A DNA stretch of 64,000 nt, from assembly GCA_026214975.1 (NCBI GenBank), contig CM047813.1, forward strand, positions 35,807,871 through 35,871,870. Direction: 5' to 3'. The DNA comes from Gentiana macrophylla. Taxonomy: Eukaryota > Streptophyta > Magnoliopsida > Gentianales > Gentianaceae. This document shows positions 11,858 through 22,464 of the stretch, piece by piece. The notes beneath the pieces are model-generated. The model was not told where the DNA came from. It did not search any database and saw only the letters and a list, made by a program, of their open reading frames with translations. The first letter of the stretch is position 1, and the number at the start of each line of letters is the position of its first letter. The translations under genes and the position numbers were made by a program.

Positions 11858-12576
11858 TGTTAGGAAATCTACGCGGGAACACAGCGGAATTTAAAATTTT
11901 ATTTCCTTTTAACCAGGATCGACTTCGTTTAAGCAATAAACAAACGAGTTAGTAGACGGTGGTTACCTTGGTTGATCTAAAAGATCGACGCTTTGACCGT
12001 CTAAGGAGAGTAGTTCTGCATAGAGCCGCCCAAGTGTTCGGCCTCTACCGCTAGTCCACACGAACACCTCGCCGAATCCCATCATGGATTGCTATTGAAA
12101 ACTCCGGTTGCTAGACCGGCCCTTTTCCCTCTTTCCAACTCTCTATAGAATGCTCTCTATTTTACACAAGAACTATTAGTTCTTGGAATTGTGTTAATAC
12201 AAAAGAGCTTGACACCCACACTATATTTATAGTGTATGTGGCGCCCAACTAGAGTGTGGAGGAGAAGAAAACATTTTTCCAATAAAATAAGGAAAATATA
12301 ATTGATTGATTTATCTCATTTATTACAATATCTCATATTAAATAAATCTAGGATATTATCAATATCTTATATTGAATATTTCCAAGATATTGTCAATATC
12401 TTATATTGACAATATTTATTTTTATTATATTACCATAAATCAATTTACACATGTGTATATATCACATATATATTACACCAATAAATCTATGAATACCCAA
12501 AATTCAAATATGTCAATTTGGCATACACGTGTGACATGCACACAAATTTCAAATTGTGATGGATCTTAGATATATA
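11858..12576 (-). repeat. copia B 3' LTR, segment 1
   Basis: It matches 30034-30751 almost base for base, including the palindromic TATA-like box near 12220 (CTATATTTATAG). It ends in a TA-rich stretch where the Helitron inserted. Confidence 0.9.
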
Positions 12577-12604
12577 TCTTACCTTTTAGGTACTATTATA
12601 TACG

Positions 12605-13030
12605 AATGTTTCAACGTCGAAATTGTTGTTTCTTACCCCTACAATTACCGCTCCCCGCCTTCCCTCTCCCCCCTCAATCCTCGAGATCCGATGTACACGT
12701 TTCCACCACCGCCTTCAACATCCAATGTGGTCACTGAAGCTGGCGTTCTCCACTACTATGATGGAAGCTCTTCCCATTTTCGTTGTTGGAGAATTATTGC
12801 AACTATCTGTGCCATTATTGAGGGTAGTAGGTTTGATCAACTCGTTTTAGTCGGTGAGTTCTACCTTATTTTTCTGGCTGGAATATAATCGATCTCCGTC
12901 AGTTCTGAACTAGCTTCCCACCCTTATTATCGGCGGCGTGGTCGTCGGTTATGAATTCTGTTTATTGTGGCCTTTTGCAGTCTGCTGTTAATTTCAGACT
13001 ATCTCATGTGGACGCTCCAAGCAGGTTTGT
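12605..13030 (+). pseudogene. unidentified exon-like fragments in Helitron
   Basis: An open stretch (about 12556-12888) contains a Pro-rich part followed by TEAGVLHYYDGSSSHFRCWR. It ends near a donor-like site (CG/GTGAGT, about 12853). A second candidate exon, 12981-13022, is flanked by TTTTGCAG and AG/GTTTGT. One frame of it reads VNFRLSHVDAPSR. I do not recognise the protein. Joined simply, the two do not stay in frame, so the splice reading is tentative. Captured host-gene fragments are common in plant Helitrons. Confidence 0.4.
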
Positions 13031-13585
13031 TTTTTACTATCGCTATGCTTCGTTATCTTCTTGGTGTGTAGTTACAATTTATGGATTCTTCAATTAGTTG
13101 GTGCATGTATGCTGATTCTTTGGCTTATGCATTTATGCTTCTGTGGTGTTCTGAGTCTGAATACTTGCATTTTGGGTGTTGGTTGATGGGTCTGTTGATT
13201 CGTATTTCTTGATTCTTGCTTCTGCTGTTGGTTGTTTTTGCCTTCGGCTTTGTACGCGGTTTTTTGGTTCTTAATTTAATTATTCAACCATGGTTTGTGA
13301 TCCTCTGATAATTGATCTTGGTATGGATAGGATTCAGCATTATAGCCTTCATTTCTATTGTTTGTTACTATTGTGCTGATAGGTCATAGGATAGGATTAT
13401 AAAAAAAACTCGAGTAGATTGTTAGTTTTTAATTCAGTTTATTTTGCGGAATGAACAAATTAAGAGTAGTCAAAAGTGTTTTGTTCATTCTCTTCCTAGG
13501 ATATGTATTCATCAGTATTGGAATGTTATGGTTGTTTTGAGGCTGTTTTGTGCAACGACTTGGTTAAGGAGATTTCCATTGTGAG

Positions 13586-13985
13586 ACTCCTTGGTCAGAA
13601 GAAGGAAGACCATGAATATCGATTTTGGGATGCAATCCTCGTCTGTCTGATGATACCTTTTCCATGCCATCATCAATTTTGGCTTTCAACTGATGAATGT
13701 GCTCACACATTATGAGCTTCAAGTTGCTTACCATAGTATTCTTTAGGCTGAGAATGTTCATAATCTTTGATGCTGCTGTGTTGTGAAACTCCTTGGTCAA
13801 AATAAAAAACCCCATGAATATCGATTTTCGGATGCAGTTCTTGTCTGTCTAGTGATATCTTTTCCATGCCATCATCAGTTTTGGCTTTCAAGTGATGGAT
13901 GTGCTGATACATTATGAGCTCCAAGATACATAACATAGTATTCTTTAGCCTGAAAAAGTTCATAGTCTTTGATGCTCATGTGTCT
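13586..13985. repeat. 202-bp tandem duplication in Helitron
   Basis: Two adjacent copies with a period of 202 bp (ACTCC at 13586 and at 13788) differ at scattered positions. On the minus strand both copies are open over about 65 codons and encode related peptides (LKAKxDDGMEKxSxDR, LHPKIDIHG). This hints at a duplicated minus-strand exon, but no family is recognised. Confidence 0.75.
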
Positions 13986-13994
13986 CGTCTTTAG

Positions 13995-14327
13995 CCCGAA
14001 TGTATTGTTTTCCAAAAGTACGTTTGGACGTACAATAACAGCCTAGCTTTCACTACTTTCTCAGCTCGAAAGGATAACGATCTACTAAAAAATCATCAAG
14101 GCATTTATATTTTTAAGGTACAAGGTAAGATCCACCATTTTCTTAATCCTCTAAAACATGGAGCTGAACCACCTACTGGTATTCAGCTTTATTTCTATGA
14201 TCCTGAGGCAGAGCTTGACGAACGTTTGAAATTTTCTGAGCGTTTCTCAAGAGGCATCATGATAAGGCTTATGGATATTCTTTCTCGCAATCCTTCTAAA
14301 ATCCTCTGGCGTACTATTCGTGGGTAA
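13995..14327 (+). pseudogene. Helitron transposase-family exon (region before the Rep domain)
   Basis: A 110-codon uninterrupted frame without a start Met lies right after a splice-acceptor-like CTCGTCTTTAG and ends at a donor-like GG/GTAATT. The motifs NSLAFTTF, GIYIFKVQG, QLYFYDPEAEL, LMDILSRNP and a terminal W-R-T-I-R match the pattern of plant Helitron Rep/helicase proteins just before the Helitron-like N domain (roughly N.LAFTS, Y.FR..G.IYH, QLY.YD, NP....FR). The Rep HUH residues and helicase motifs are not present downstream. It is therefore an isolated remnant or a captured exon of an autonomous relative. No start codon is visible. Confidence 0.65.
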
Positions 14328-16072
14328 TTATCTGTGTTTCTACCATTTTTTGTTTTGTGTTTTGTATGCTTTTAGCTCTCTGATTTTGACGAGTTTTACG
14401 GAGAACATGTATAATCGTTATGCATTTCCTTTGTGTTAGCTTGTAGTTTTAGCTTCTTTGTGAGTAGGGAATGGAAATGGTGTTCTTTTGTTATTTCAGG
14501 ACACTGTTTTGATTACAGATCACGAACGAATGCATGTTTGAATGTAGCAAATGGCTTTTGGCAGGACCATTTGTGTTTGATAAATGAATGTTTAAATGTA
14601 CCAAATGGTTTTTAGTAAGACCATTTGGTCATTTGATACTTGCGAGCTTTTATTGAATGACTCCTTGTATAATTGATAAACGAACTCTGTATGGATTCAT
14701 TGTCCCAAGATTGCGAGCAATATCATGTTGAATTCACATGTTATGCTTATTTTGTTTAGCCTCCCACTCTATGGCTTGATTAAAGACATGTCTTTTGTAT
14801 GTTTTCACGTTGCTGTTCAGCATAGTAGTGCATCCGTTTGTTGTGAATTCTCTTTCTCTAATGTACGCCAGAGGCTTATGGATATTCTTTCCATAAAATC
14901 ACTCTCGGGAGATAGACTGAAACATACAATTTCTTCACCAAATGTTGCCTTTTACACATTTTATGACTCAGATACTCACTCTGTCACATTCAATGTGTTT
15001 GTGTGACACTTTGGTTTGGGCTCTTTGTATTTATTAGTTCACGAAAAAACACATTTGATTGCGATTATTTTATACATCTACGAATGTGCTTAGATTGCCC
15101 AATAATTGTTTTTTTTACGCTGAAAGCGATTCTCAAAGAAATAGACTAAATCGATCAGATTTTCACCGAGTCTTGCGCTTTTTAACGTCTCATCATTTGT
15201 ACGATCTCTCTACCAGATTGGATGTACTATATCGCACTTGGTCTCCAAATTCTTGTGTTTCTTAATTGACACAGCAGCTCTTATGGTTGCACATGCTTTC
15301 TACATCTATAAATATGATTTTAGACAATAACAATTAACAGGAAAATGCAAAGAACACTAACAAAAAAGACTAACCCCCCAATATCATTGCAGAAATACTG
15401 AGTTTACTAGCAACAATCAACGAGGACCTGAATACGAAGATAATAGCGAAGCAAAATCGTATTCATCAACAAAGGAGTACATGGATCACAAGACCGGACA
15501 CACCATCCTAAGTCGGGATGAGTCACAACCAACAAACATGAGTCCAAAGAAACCCTAACATACGTAGCACAGAACTTGGAAAAACTCCAGGTAAACATCT
15601 ACCCAATAATCACACGCACTACCACAAATTCGTATGACTGCAGCTACTACAAATAAGATTACTAATAATCCTTCAACAACATTCCCCACACAAAAAAGAA
15701 CGAAGGGAAGCGACCAACAACAACAACACAAGAAAGGCAGCAAGACACCCCCCCAAAGAAAGTGAAGCTGGAGTTCCCACCAAAACCATGAGATCCTGGA
15801 ACTACAAAACCTAACAAGAAATAGACTTACTTTTTGAAAGGACACGCGCACCAAAAACGGAAAAAGAAAAAAAGGTGCAGACAAGCTTCGCAGCAGAATG
15901 CAGTTTTGTAGCTACCGAAGAAACAACACTTTTGTAACAACCAACAAACTTACTTTTGGTACAACCATGTATATATCTACTAACTACGAACAAATAATGC
16001 TATGTAAATTATACAATGAACCAAAAAATGCAGGAGAAAACGTAAACAAACCAACTACAAAACAAGGGCAAG
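14328..16072 (+). other. Helitron interior, no recognised gene
   Basis: A stretch near 14870-14905 repeats part of the exon at 14255-14290 (AGGCTTATGGATATTCTTTC), so a second, badly decayed copy may lie here. The last 750 bases are A/C-rich with short unsupported frames on the minus strand (15407-15993). Confidence 0.5.
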
Positions 16073-16100
16073 TGTGTGCAAAGCACACATATAACAACTA

Positions 16101-16101
<1 letters not shown>
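16073..16101 (+). terminator. Helitron 3' hairpin and CTAG terminus
   Basis: TGTGTGC (16073-16079), loop AAA and GCACACA (16083-16089) form a 7-bp stem. Eight bases later the element ends CTAG, followed by the host T. This is the canonical rolling-circle termination signal of Helitrons. Confidence 0.88.
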
Positions 16102-16141
<40 letters not shown>

Positions 16142-16913
16142 TCTTATATTAATATTTGGTAATATAATTAATTAAATTGCACAATCCAAATGTATCTTAT
16201 ACACATTAAATATGGGGCCCCTTTGACCAACAAATTGGCTTCCGGAATATTCTTTATTTAATATAATTAATATCTTGTATTTTATTTATTCATAATAAAT
16301 AAATACCACCATATTAATTTACCACTATAACCTTTATAGTCTCGAGATAAACTTTCCTTATTTGGTTATCATCTATAACCACATTTTAATCCGCTAGATG
16401 TTCTTATGTGTGTGACCCGATAGGCTTCCGAATATGTTAGCCGTAGAAACAAAGTGCAAATTACGAAAATGCCCTTCATGCCTAACGATCACGGGATAGC
16501 GTCTAGCAACACACCGTGACCCCCAATCATCGGAAGAGTCAAATGCAATGACTACTACCTTTCATGTGAAACAAGCCATTACGTGTAACTTACAATCATA
16601 TCATTTGTAATAATATCCATACGGTCGACGTCGAGTGTCAAACATTAACGAACGTATCTTATAATCTGGATATCATGCTCTCTCGAAGTAACTCATTTAC
16701 TCCCACTTTGCAAAGATTCACGAGAGTAAGGCATTCCTTATAAGAAGGCCATTTCGGATATTCGATCCTAATCATAGGATACGCGATTCCCGGACGACCA
16801 ATCATGTATACTCCGTGATGCTTCAAAGATTACCCCAATCACTACCGCATGATCTCCCGTGGCTGGGGGAAACCTCAATAGTGTCAAAGCATGACAATCC
16901 ACACCGTGATGCC
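16102..16913 (-). repeat. copia B 3' LTR, segment 2
   Basis: It begins in a (TA)n tract and matches 30752-31605 of the intact LTR. It ends CACCGTGATGCC, where ATGCC (16909-16913) is the target duplication of element C. Confidence 0.9.
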
Positions 16914-18658
16914 TGATGGGAGTCAACTTTACGTGATTCCGGTGCATTTTCTACCCCGCTTACCACACTTTTAGCATGTTTCTTGGTAATTTAGACCGCT
17001 TTTAGGGGTAATATCGTGAGTTTATAGCACGGGAGTAAATCCGTCACTTTGATGGTTTACTACCTCCTTTTATTGATATTGACCCTATTCCGAGCACTTT
17101 TACCCTCCGGAATGTTTTGGTTGTTTTTTTTGTTGTTGTGATGATGTAGGGTATTGGTGTCTCGAGAACCCGAAGGCGAAGATTTATGATGATAAGTGTG
17201 ATCAAGGTGCAAGAATGAGCCAAGAAAGAAGAAAGAATAGGAAAAGGAAGAGAAAGAGTTGGTGCCCGAGTGACTGTTCTGATTCAGAAGCATTTTGACC
17301 AATGATGGAGGCATTTTCTGGTCACGACTTCTTCATGAAAGTTGTAGAGAATTGAAAGAGCTTTCCAACGCATCTTGAATCACCCAAATCGGAGCTCGGA
17401 CGAAGAAGTTATGAAGGTTTTACTGCAGCAGAAAACAGCAGCATTTCAAACGCGCGTTTGGAGCTTTCAAACGCGCGTTTGGGACTGTTTTTTCATGTAC
17501 AGAGAGTTGGGGACTGAAACGCGCGTTTGGGGGACCTCCAAACGCGCGTTTGGGTCATTTTCTGCAGATTTTGACCTATAAAAACACACAAGAACAGGAG
17601 AGACGGGAAGGGGGACGAGTTTAGGGTAATTTTGGGCGCATTTCTTCGTTTTTAGGAGTTAGAATTAGTGTAATATACCGTTAGAATCGTCTTTCAATCC
17701 TCTCTTTGATTCTCTAACTCTTAGCTTCGATTTATAACATTTCATTGGGCAAAATTCGATCTTTTGTATTCAACTTTTGTGCTCTTCTTCTCAAACTCGA
17801 ATTTCTACACTTTAATGGTACATTTCTTCTCTCTTTTACTTATTATGTCTTTAATTCATTGTTTCTTTCATGTTTTAATTAGTATAATGAGTAGTTAATT
17901 CCTCCCCATAGCCGGGTCATGTGATATGTGATGAAATCACCCTTTGGGTGATGAAATTGGGAGTGGGTAGTGTGTTTTATTGTTGTTTCTTGCATGTTTC
18001 ACGTCTTAGAACTTGTTATAACGGATTTGAGCTAGATTAGCTACCTAGGTCAAATATCACACACATCACTCTTGAGAGTTGTTCAGAGAGAGGGGTGTGG
18101 GAAAAGGGTTTTAGGATCGTGGTGTAGTCTCGGTTTAGTTGTTAAACCGAGCTCATCGTGAGGTTACTCGCTTATACGCTTAAGCGGCTCGAGTGCAAAA
18201 CATGACTTGTTAGGAGAGAGTTGTTCGAGACCTTAACATGGCATAAGGTGTTAGAAGAGAGTTGTTCAGACGCTTAGCACCGGGTTTGGGAGTTCGCACC
18301 CGTGAAATTGAATGCAAGAGTTCGCTTATTATATTGCACACTCCCGGTTTTGTCTATCCTTGGGGTTGAAATTAGTCATTTTGATCATGGTTCGGCTATG
18401 TCCCTTTCCCTTTAGACTTGTTAGTTTAATTTACTTTAGTTTAATTGAAGTGCACAAACATTCCAACACTTGTTTGCCTAGACTAAGCAATAAGTTCACT
18501 TTGGTACTTACAAGCACATCTTCTCTCTGGGGGATCGACCTCGGACTCTGTAGCTTTTACTCGCAATCGACCGGTACACCGCCGGTTAGAGAGTTAGTTT
18601 ACCCACGGTTTTGAGTCTTTATAAATTGTTTTTGTTGGGTGGATTTTAGCCTCAACCA
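16914..18658 (+). repeat. element C 5' LTR
   Basis: It is about 1745 bp and starts TGATGGGAGTCAAC. It has four palindromes at 17448-17551 and a TATA-like box CTATAAAAA at 17576-17584. It ends GCCTCAACCA just before the PBS. The last part (CCGGTACACCGCCGGTTAG, about 18571) is similar to the end of the Athila LTR. Confidence 0.88.
17448..17551. repeat. array of four AAACGCGCGTTT palindromes
   Basis: Perfect 12-bp copies lie at 17448-17459, 17469-17480, 17518-17529 and 17540-17551. The array ends 24 bases upstream of the TATA-like box, a likely promoter-proximal U3 position. Confidence 0.85.
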
Positions 18659-18661
18659 AAA

Positions 18662-18680
18662 TGGCGCCGTTGCCGGGAAC
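18662..18680 (+). other. element C primer binding site
   Basis: TGGCGCCGTTGCCGGGAAC, three bases after the LTR, is of the same type as the Athila PBS at 4018. Confidence 0.9.
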
Positions 18681-19768
18681 GGTGTGTGTTATTTGTGATA
18701 TCTTGTAAGTGAACCGAAGGCTTGGGCCTAGGTTTTGTTTTATTGTTTTCTTTTTATTTGACGGATTTTTGTTGAGAAGTCACACCATCAATTGCGGTGG
18801 TGGTGGTGGCTTGATACTTTGATTGTGTTTTTGTTGTTTTCTCGAGTCTTGCGCACTGAGCCTTAATGGAAGGATTTTTCAATCCATACTATTCGTCCCG
18901 AACAACAATACTTCTACCCACCTCGCACACCTGAACCATGTTATCAACAACGATTCGTGTCTCACCTTTCGATATCAACAAGAGAATAGCCACGGTTCAT
19001 GGGCTTATCGCCCTAATACATCTCGTAATCGAATTTTGGTTATTCGAGTCACGAGCCATGGTATTCTCGAGGTTGTCCAAATCCTAATGATTTTCAAGAT
19101 TATGGTGCTCGTACTCGGCCAGGTTGATAGTTTCACACAGAGTCACCACCCAATCGAATCGGCATGGCAAGAGCCCTACCATCCACTTCATCATGATCGC
19201 TTGCACCTCATCCACACGAGGAGTGCATGGAGCATATAGCATATATCTATACTTATGATGAAGCAAGTAGGAAATGGACAGAGTGGATGAGCTTTATGAG
19301 AAAGTTGCTCTAGCCAAAGCCGAAAAATTTCGGAAAATCGATTTTTGACCGAGATGCGAATGGATGATCTCAAGGCGAGGAGCTCATGGAATCTACGATT
19401 CGGGTTAATGGAATCCGAGAACAGAGTAAGAAAGATGAGAATAAGACTCCTATGGATGAAGAAAGTTGGGTAAGTGTGCACAAGCTTCTACGGACGTTGT
19501 GTGATAATCTCAGTCGATTCGTGAAAAAACGAAGAGTGGAGCATGAAGAAGATGCATTTGCAATAGAGGCGGCTAGGGTTGATGAGGACTTTCTTGTTGA
19601 AGTTCAAGTCGAGAGTGAGGTTGATGATTCGAGCTCCATGAAGAGATTTCTCAGCCGTAGAATGAGTTGGGATTGCTCATAGTTCCACCTCCGATTGCGA
19701 TGTTTGATTATGGCCGGTTTCAAGTTCTACCTACTACACCTCACCCTTGAGATAAAACTTGTCAAACC
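18681..19768 (+). pseudogene. element C decayed gag-like region
   Basis: Three frames alternate. A possible start reads MEGFFNPYYSS at about 18866. Further on, YRPNTSRN, SHEPWYSRGCPNPNDF and an open piece 19386-19682 are readable (Glu-rich, RRVEHEEDAFAIEAARVDEDFL). I see no capsid core or zinc knuckle. The position directly after the PBS and the Pro/Tyr/Gln-rich start are the only reasons to call it gag-like. Stops are frequent, so no product is likely. Confidence 0.45.
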
Positions 19769-20362
19769 TTGGTAGAGCGTGTGGTGGAGCCGCCCATTGT
19801 TATCACTGAGCAAGAATTCTTTGGCAACGAAACGCTTTGGGATGAAGAAGAAGAGCAAGATTTGAAGATGGTAGAGGTGCACCTTTTGTCTATTACACCG
19901 CCTCCCGAAGAAATGCAAGACGATCACTTGGAGGAATGTATGATAGATTTGAGCACATTTTTTGAAGAACCGGATTCTGAGTTTGAAGAGAAGACGGGAT
20001 CGCCCATTTCACCACCACTCCCGATTGAAGTGTATGATGATGCAATTTTGGAGTGTGTGATGAAATCTCATGAGCTTGATATGACATCCGTGGTAGAGCT
20101 ACCGGAAGAGTTGGAGGTGATTAGCATACCGGTCCCGGACTACTACACTCTTTACTCCCCGGTAGATGAAGCTCACAAGATTTATGAAAGGGAACAACTA
20201 CCATGGGATGGTAATTTCAAGAAGAGGATGATGGCGGATTTCAACGAAAGGGGATTCCCAAGAGCCATGTGCGGTAAGTTCCTAGTGAACTCGTTTTCCC
20301 CTATGCTTGCTATTCTCATTCTCCTTGAATTGTTGATATTCTTGAGTTCGGATTTCGGTTGA
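19769..20362 (+). CDS. acidic hypothetical protein of element C
   Basis: This is an open frame of 197 codons starting MVERVVEPP. It is strongly acidic over the first about 150 residues (runs such as WDEEEEQDL and EEPDSEFEEK), with a Pro-rich SPISPPLPIEV stretch. The tail, FLVNSFSPMLAILILLELLIFLSSDF, is hydrophobic and could be one membrane segment or may read into non-coding sequence. No known domain is recognised. It may continue in frame from the decayed region upstream. It is the longest open frame in element C, which lacks pol; it could be a gag-related or a new accessory product, or a chance relic. Confidence 0.4.
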   Translation: MVERVVEPPIVITEQEFFGNETLWDEEEEQDLKMVEVHLLSITPPPEEMQDDHLEECMIDLSTFFEEPDSEFEEKTGSPISPPLPIEVYDDAILECVMKSHELDMTSVVELPEELEVISIPVPDYYTLYSPVDEAHKIYEREQLPWDGNFKKRMMADFNERGFPRAMCGKFLVNSFSPMLAILILLELLIFLSSDFG

Positions 20363-21773
20363 TGGTTTTTGGTGATTTTTGATTGAATTAAAAATGTTGT
20401 CTTGAGTTGTTTTGAGTCTTTTGTGGTATGAGTCCAGATAATACCACTACGCCGATGCTAACGACGTTAAACAAAGCACTTCTACTTTTTCTCACTTGTG
20501 CCAATAGTATAACTTTGAAAAAATTGGCACCGTATAAGTCATTTTGTCGAGCCAACGACGTAAAACAAAGGCGCTTTGTGGGAGGCAACCCACCTTTTTG
20601 GTAATAATTATGTTTTTGAAGTGGTTTTTGGTTGTAAGAGGGGAGAGTTTTGCTTAAAAGAGAAGTTGAGGTGATAATTTCCTTTTGGTTCTGGCCTTTG
20701 TACATAGACGGGGATGTTTTTATGTGAGCCTCTGTGGCCTTATTTTATGCGTGGATGCTCTGTGTTTCTTTTGATTATCTTTACATCCAGTGCACTTCCC
20801 GTCTAGTATGGTTGATATGCTTTGATACCTTGATTGTGGCATGGCTTCTATTTTTATATATCTAGTATCTATCACCATCTTTTGGCACGTGGACTTTTCC
20901 CGTGCATGCGTTTGCCTTTTTTTTGTCTATGTGGTGTTCAGGTACTCGAGATGGAGCTTACTAGAAGATGTCACGTGAGCTAAAGTGCGCCTTTACGCGG
21001 TTTTGGTCAAACAAATAAGTCTTTTACTCTTTTTATCTCTCACACACCGAGGACAAGTGTTTCGCTTAAGTGTGGGGTGGGAGACTTAGCTGCTTTTCTT
21101 GTTTTCGTTGTTAAATGTGCTATAAATGTGGTATGCTTAGCCTATGATCGGGCTCGAGTCGATTTTTAGGTAATTTTTAAAATTTTTCAAGGGTCTTAAC
21201 ACCGTGTTGTATGTGTTATTTTCACATTTGAGTGGTGATCACCTTAGTCGGGATCCCGAACATGTACGTTGTGGTTTGATATTATCTTGAGGATGGAGTC
21301 TTATTAATTTCACGAAAGCTACACTTTGTGCACAATTTGATTGCTACCACCTCTCATATCACTAGCCTTGAGACGAAATGTCATAGGTTTACCTAAGTAG
21401 GACATGGGATGACGGTTTTGGCGTTCTCTTGACCTACCATAGCCAAATAAGCCTTAACCGAACAGCTACCCTTCGTAGCCCTCTCACTTTGATAGAATGG
21501 TCTCACCACCATTCGCTTATAGCCGTTTTGTTACTTAGTCGAAACCTACCCTTGAGCCTTATTATGGTCACATTTCCTTCATTTTATACCCTACGAGTGG
21601 ACTTAGTCTTACATTTAGACCACACTTGCTAAGGCAAGTGTGGGGTGGAGAGAGATGATGTTTTTATTGGGTTGTTGTTTCTCGCTTTGAGCTATAAAGT
21701 GTTGAGGAGCTCGCTTGGGCTTGGTGTTCGGCTCTTGGGCCAAAAGAAAGAAAATCTCTTCTTCTATCTCTTC

Positions 21774-21774
<1 letters not shown>
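20363..21774 (+). other. element C 3' non-coding region, first part
   Basis: There is no gene. It contains two copies of the conserved AACGACGT.AAACAAAG motif (about 20460 and 20558), the second inside the block 20546-20592. It also has GTGTGGGGTGGGAG at 21069-21082 and GTGTGGGGTGGAG at 21637-21649, which look like internal PPT-like tracts. From 21406 the sequence GGGATGACGGTTTTGGCG begins a stretch related to 35728 onward in Athila. Confidence 0.65.
20546..20592 (+). promoter_or_regulatory. conserved block shared with Athila
   Basis: GTCGAGCCAACGACGTAAAA, then CAAAGGCGCT and GGGAGGCAACCC, align with 10591-10635 of the autonomous element. It is non-coding and of unknown function. Confidence 0.65.

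Positions 21775-21816
<42 letters not shown>
21775..21816 (+). repeat. homopolymer A tract (42 A)
   Basis: An uninterrupted run of A lies inside the 3' non-coding region of element C. There is no target duplication and no LINE/SINE body upstream, so it is probably replication slippage. The exact length may be a sequencing uncertainty. Confidence 0.8.
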
Positions 21817-21821
<5 letters not shown>

Positions 21822-22464
21822 TGTACATAGAAATAAAGGCGTGGAGTCAAAGTAAGGAGCTCAATGATAAATTTTTATGATGTTAGAGTTGGGATAGTGA
21901 GATAGGTGCTAGTGTGCTTGAACTCACCTCACGACACTTGAAACATAGTCGAGTTTGGCGAGTGAGTTTCGTGCACTGCAACCTATGGTTCCCAAAATGT
22001 CAAAGTTGATCAAAAGGAGTTTTGGGTGGTTTGCATGATAGAAATGAGTTGGTACATGAGTTGATTAGGTTCACTCGCATTTCTTTTCTCCGCCTCCCAA
22101 AATACCCTTTTCGATTAACCAAAATTACCCTGGCCTAACATTATAACCCTTCAAGTCCTGCTCGATCGTGTCCAAACTTAGTGACCTTGATTAGTGGAGA
22201 GGCTAGTGATTATGAGACGGTTGGTAGGCGTTTGGTTGGGATTCAAGCCCCGACAATCATTTTGAGCACTTGGTTTTAGCTTGGCACCACACACACTCCA
22301 TTTTCTTGATAATGTTGCACCGTTGTGTATATGTTCATTTTTCTTACTTTGTGGTTACCTCGAGGGTGTGAGTAGTAGCACCTACATCACAAAGTTGAAT
22401 CCCTTGGTTGGTTTTAAAACGCCTATTTTACTCGAGGACGAGCAAAGGCTAAGTGTGGGGTGGT
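21817..22464 (+). other. element C 3' non-coding region and PPT
   Basis: There is no gene. It ends with AAGGCTAAGTGTGGGGTGG (22446-22463), the polypurine-type plus-strand primer directly before the 3' LTR. Equivalent sequence precedes the Athila 3' LTR at 36660. Confidence 0.75.

Larger units (their letters stand above)
12577..16101 (+). mobile_element. Helitron (about 3.5 kb)
   Basis: It begins TC (TCTTACCTTTTAGG) after an A and ends CTAG (16098-16101) before a T. The CTAG is preceded by a 7-bp hairpin. There are no terminal inverted repeats and no target duplication. The flanking AT-repeat and LTR sequence joins perfectly to the uninterrupted right LTR of copia B (30733-30760), which acts as the empty site. 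The interior holds exon-like pieces with splice-site-like borders, a 202-bp tandem duplication and a piece related to Helitron transposase. No full Rep or helicase domains were found, so it is probably non-autonomous. Confidence 0.85.

Noticed and set aside
21775..21816. A42 tract as the tail of a LINE, SINE or processed gene copy
   Set aside because: No target duplication, no upstream body with a promoter or gene match, and the tract is within a continuous element C region.
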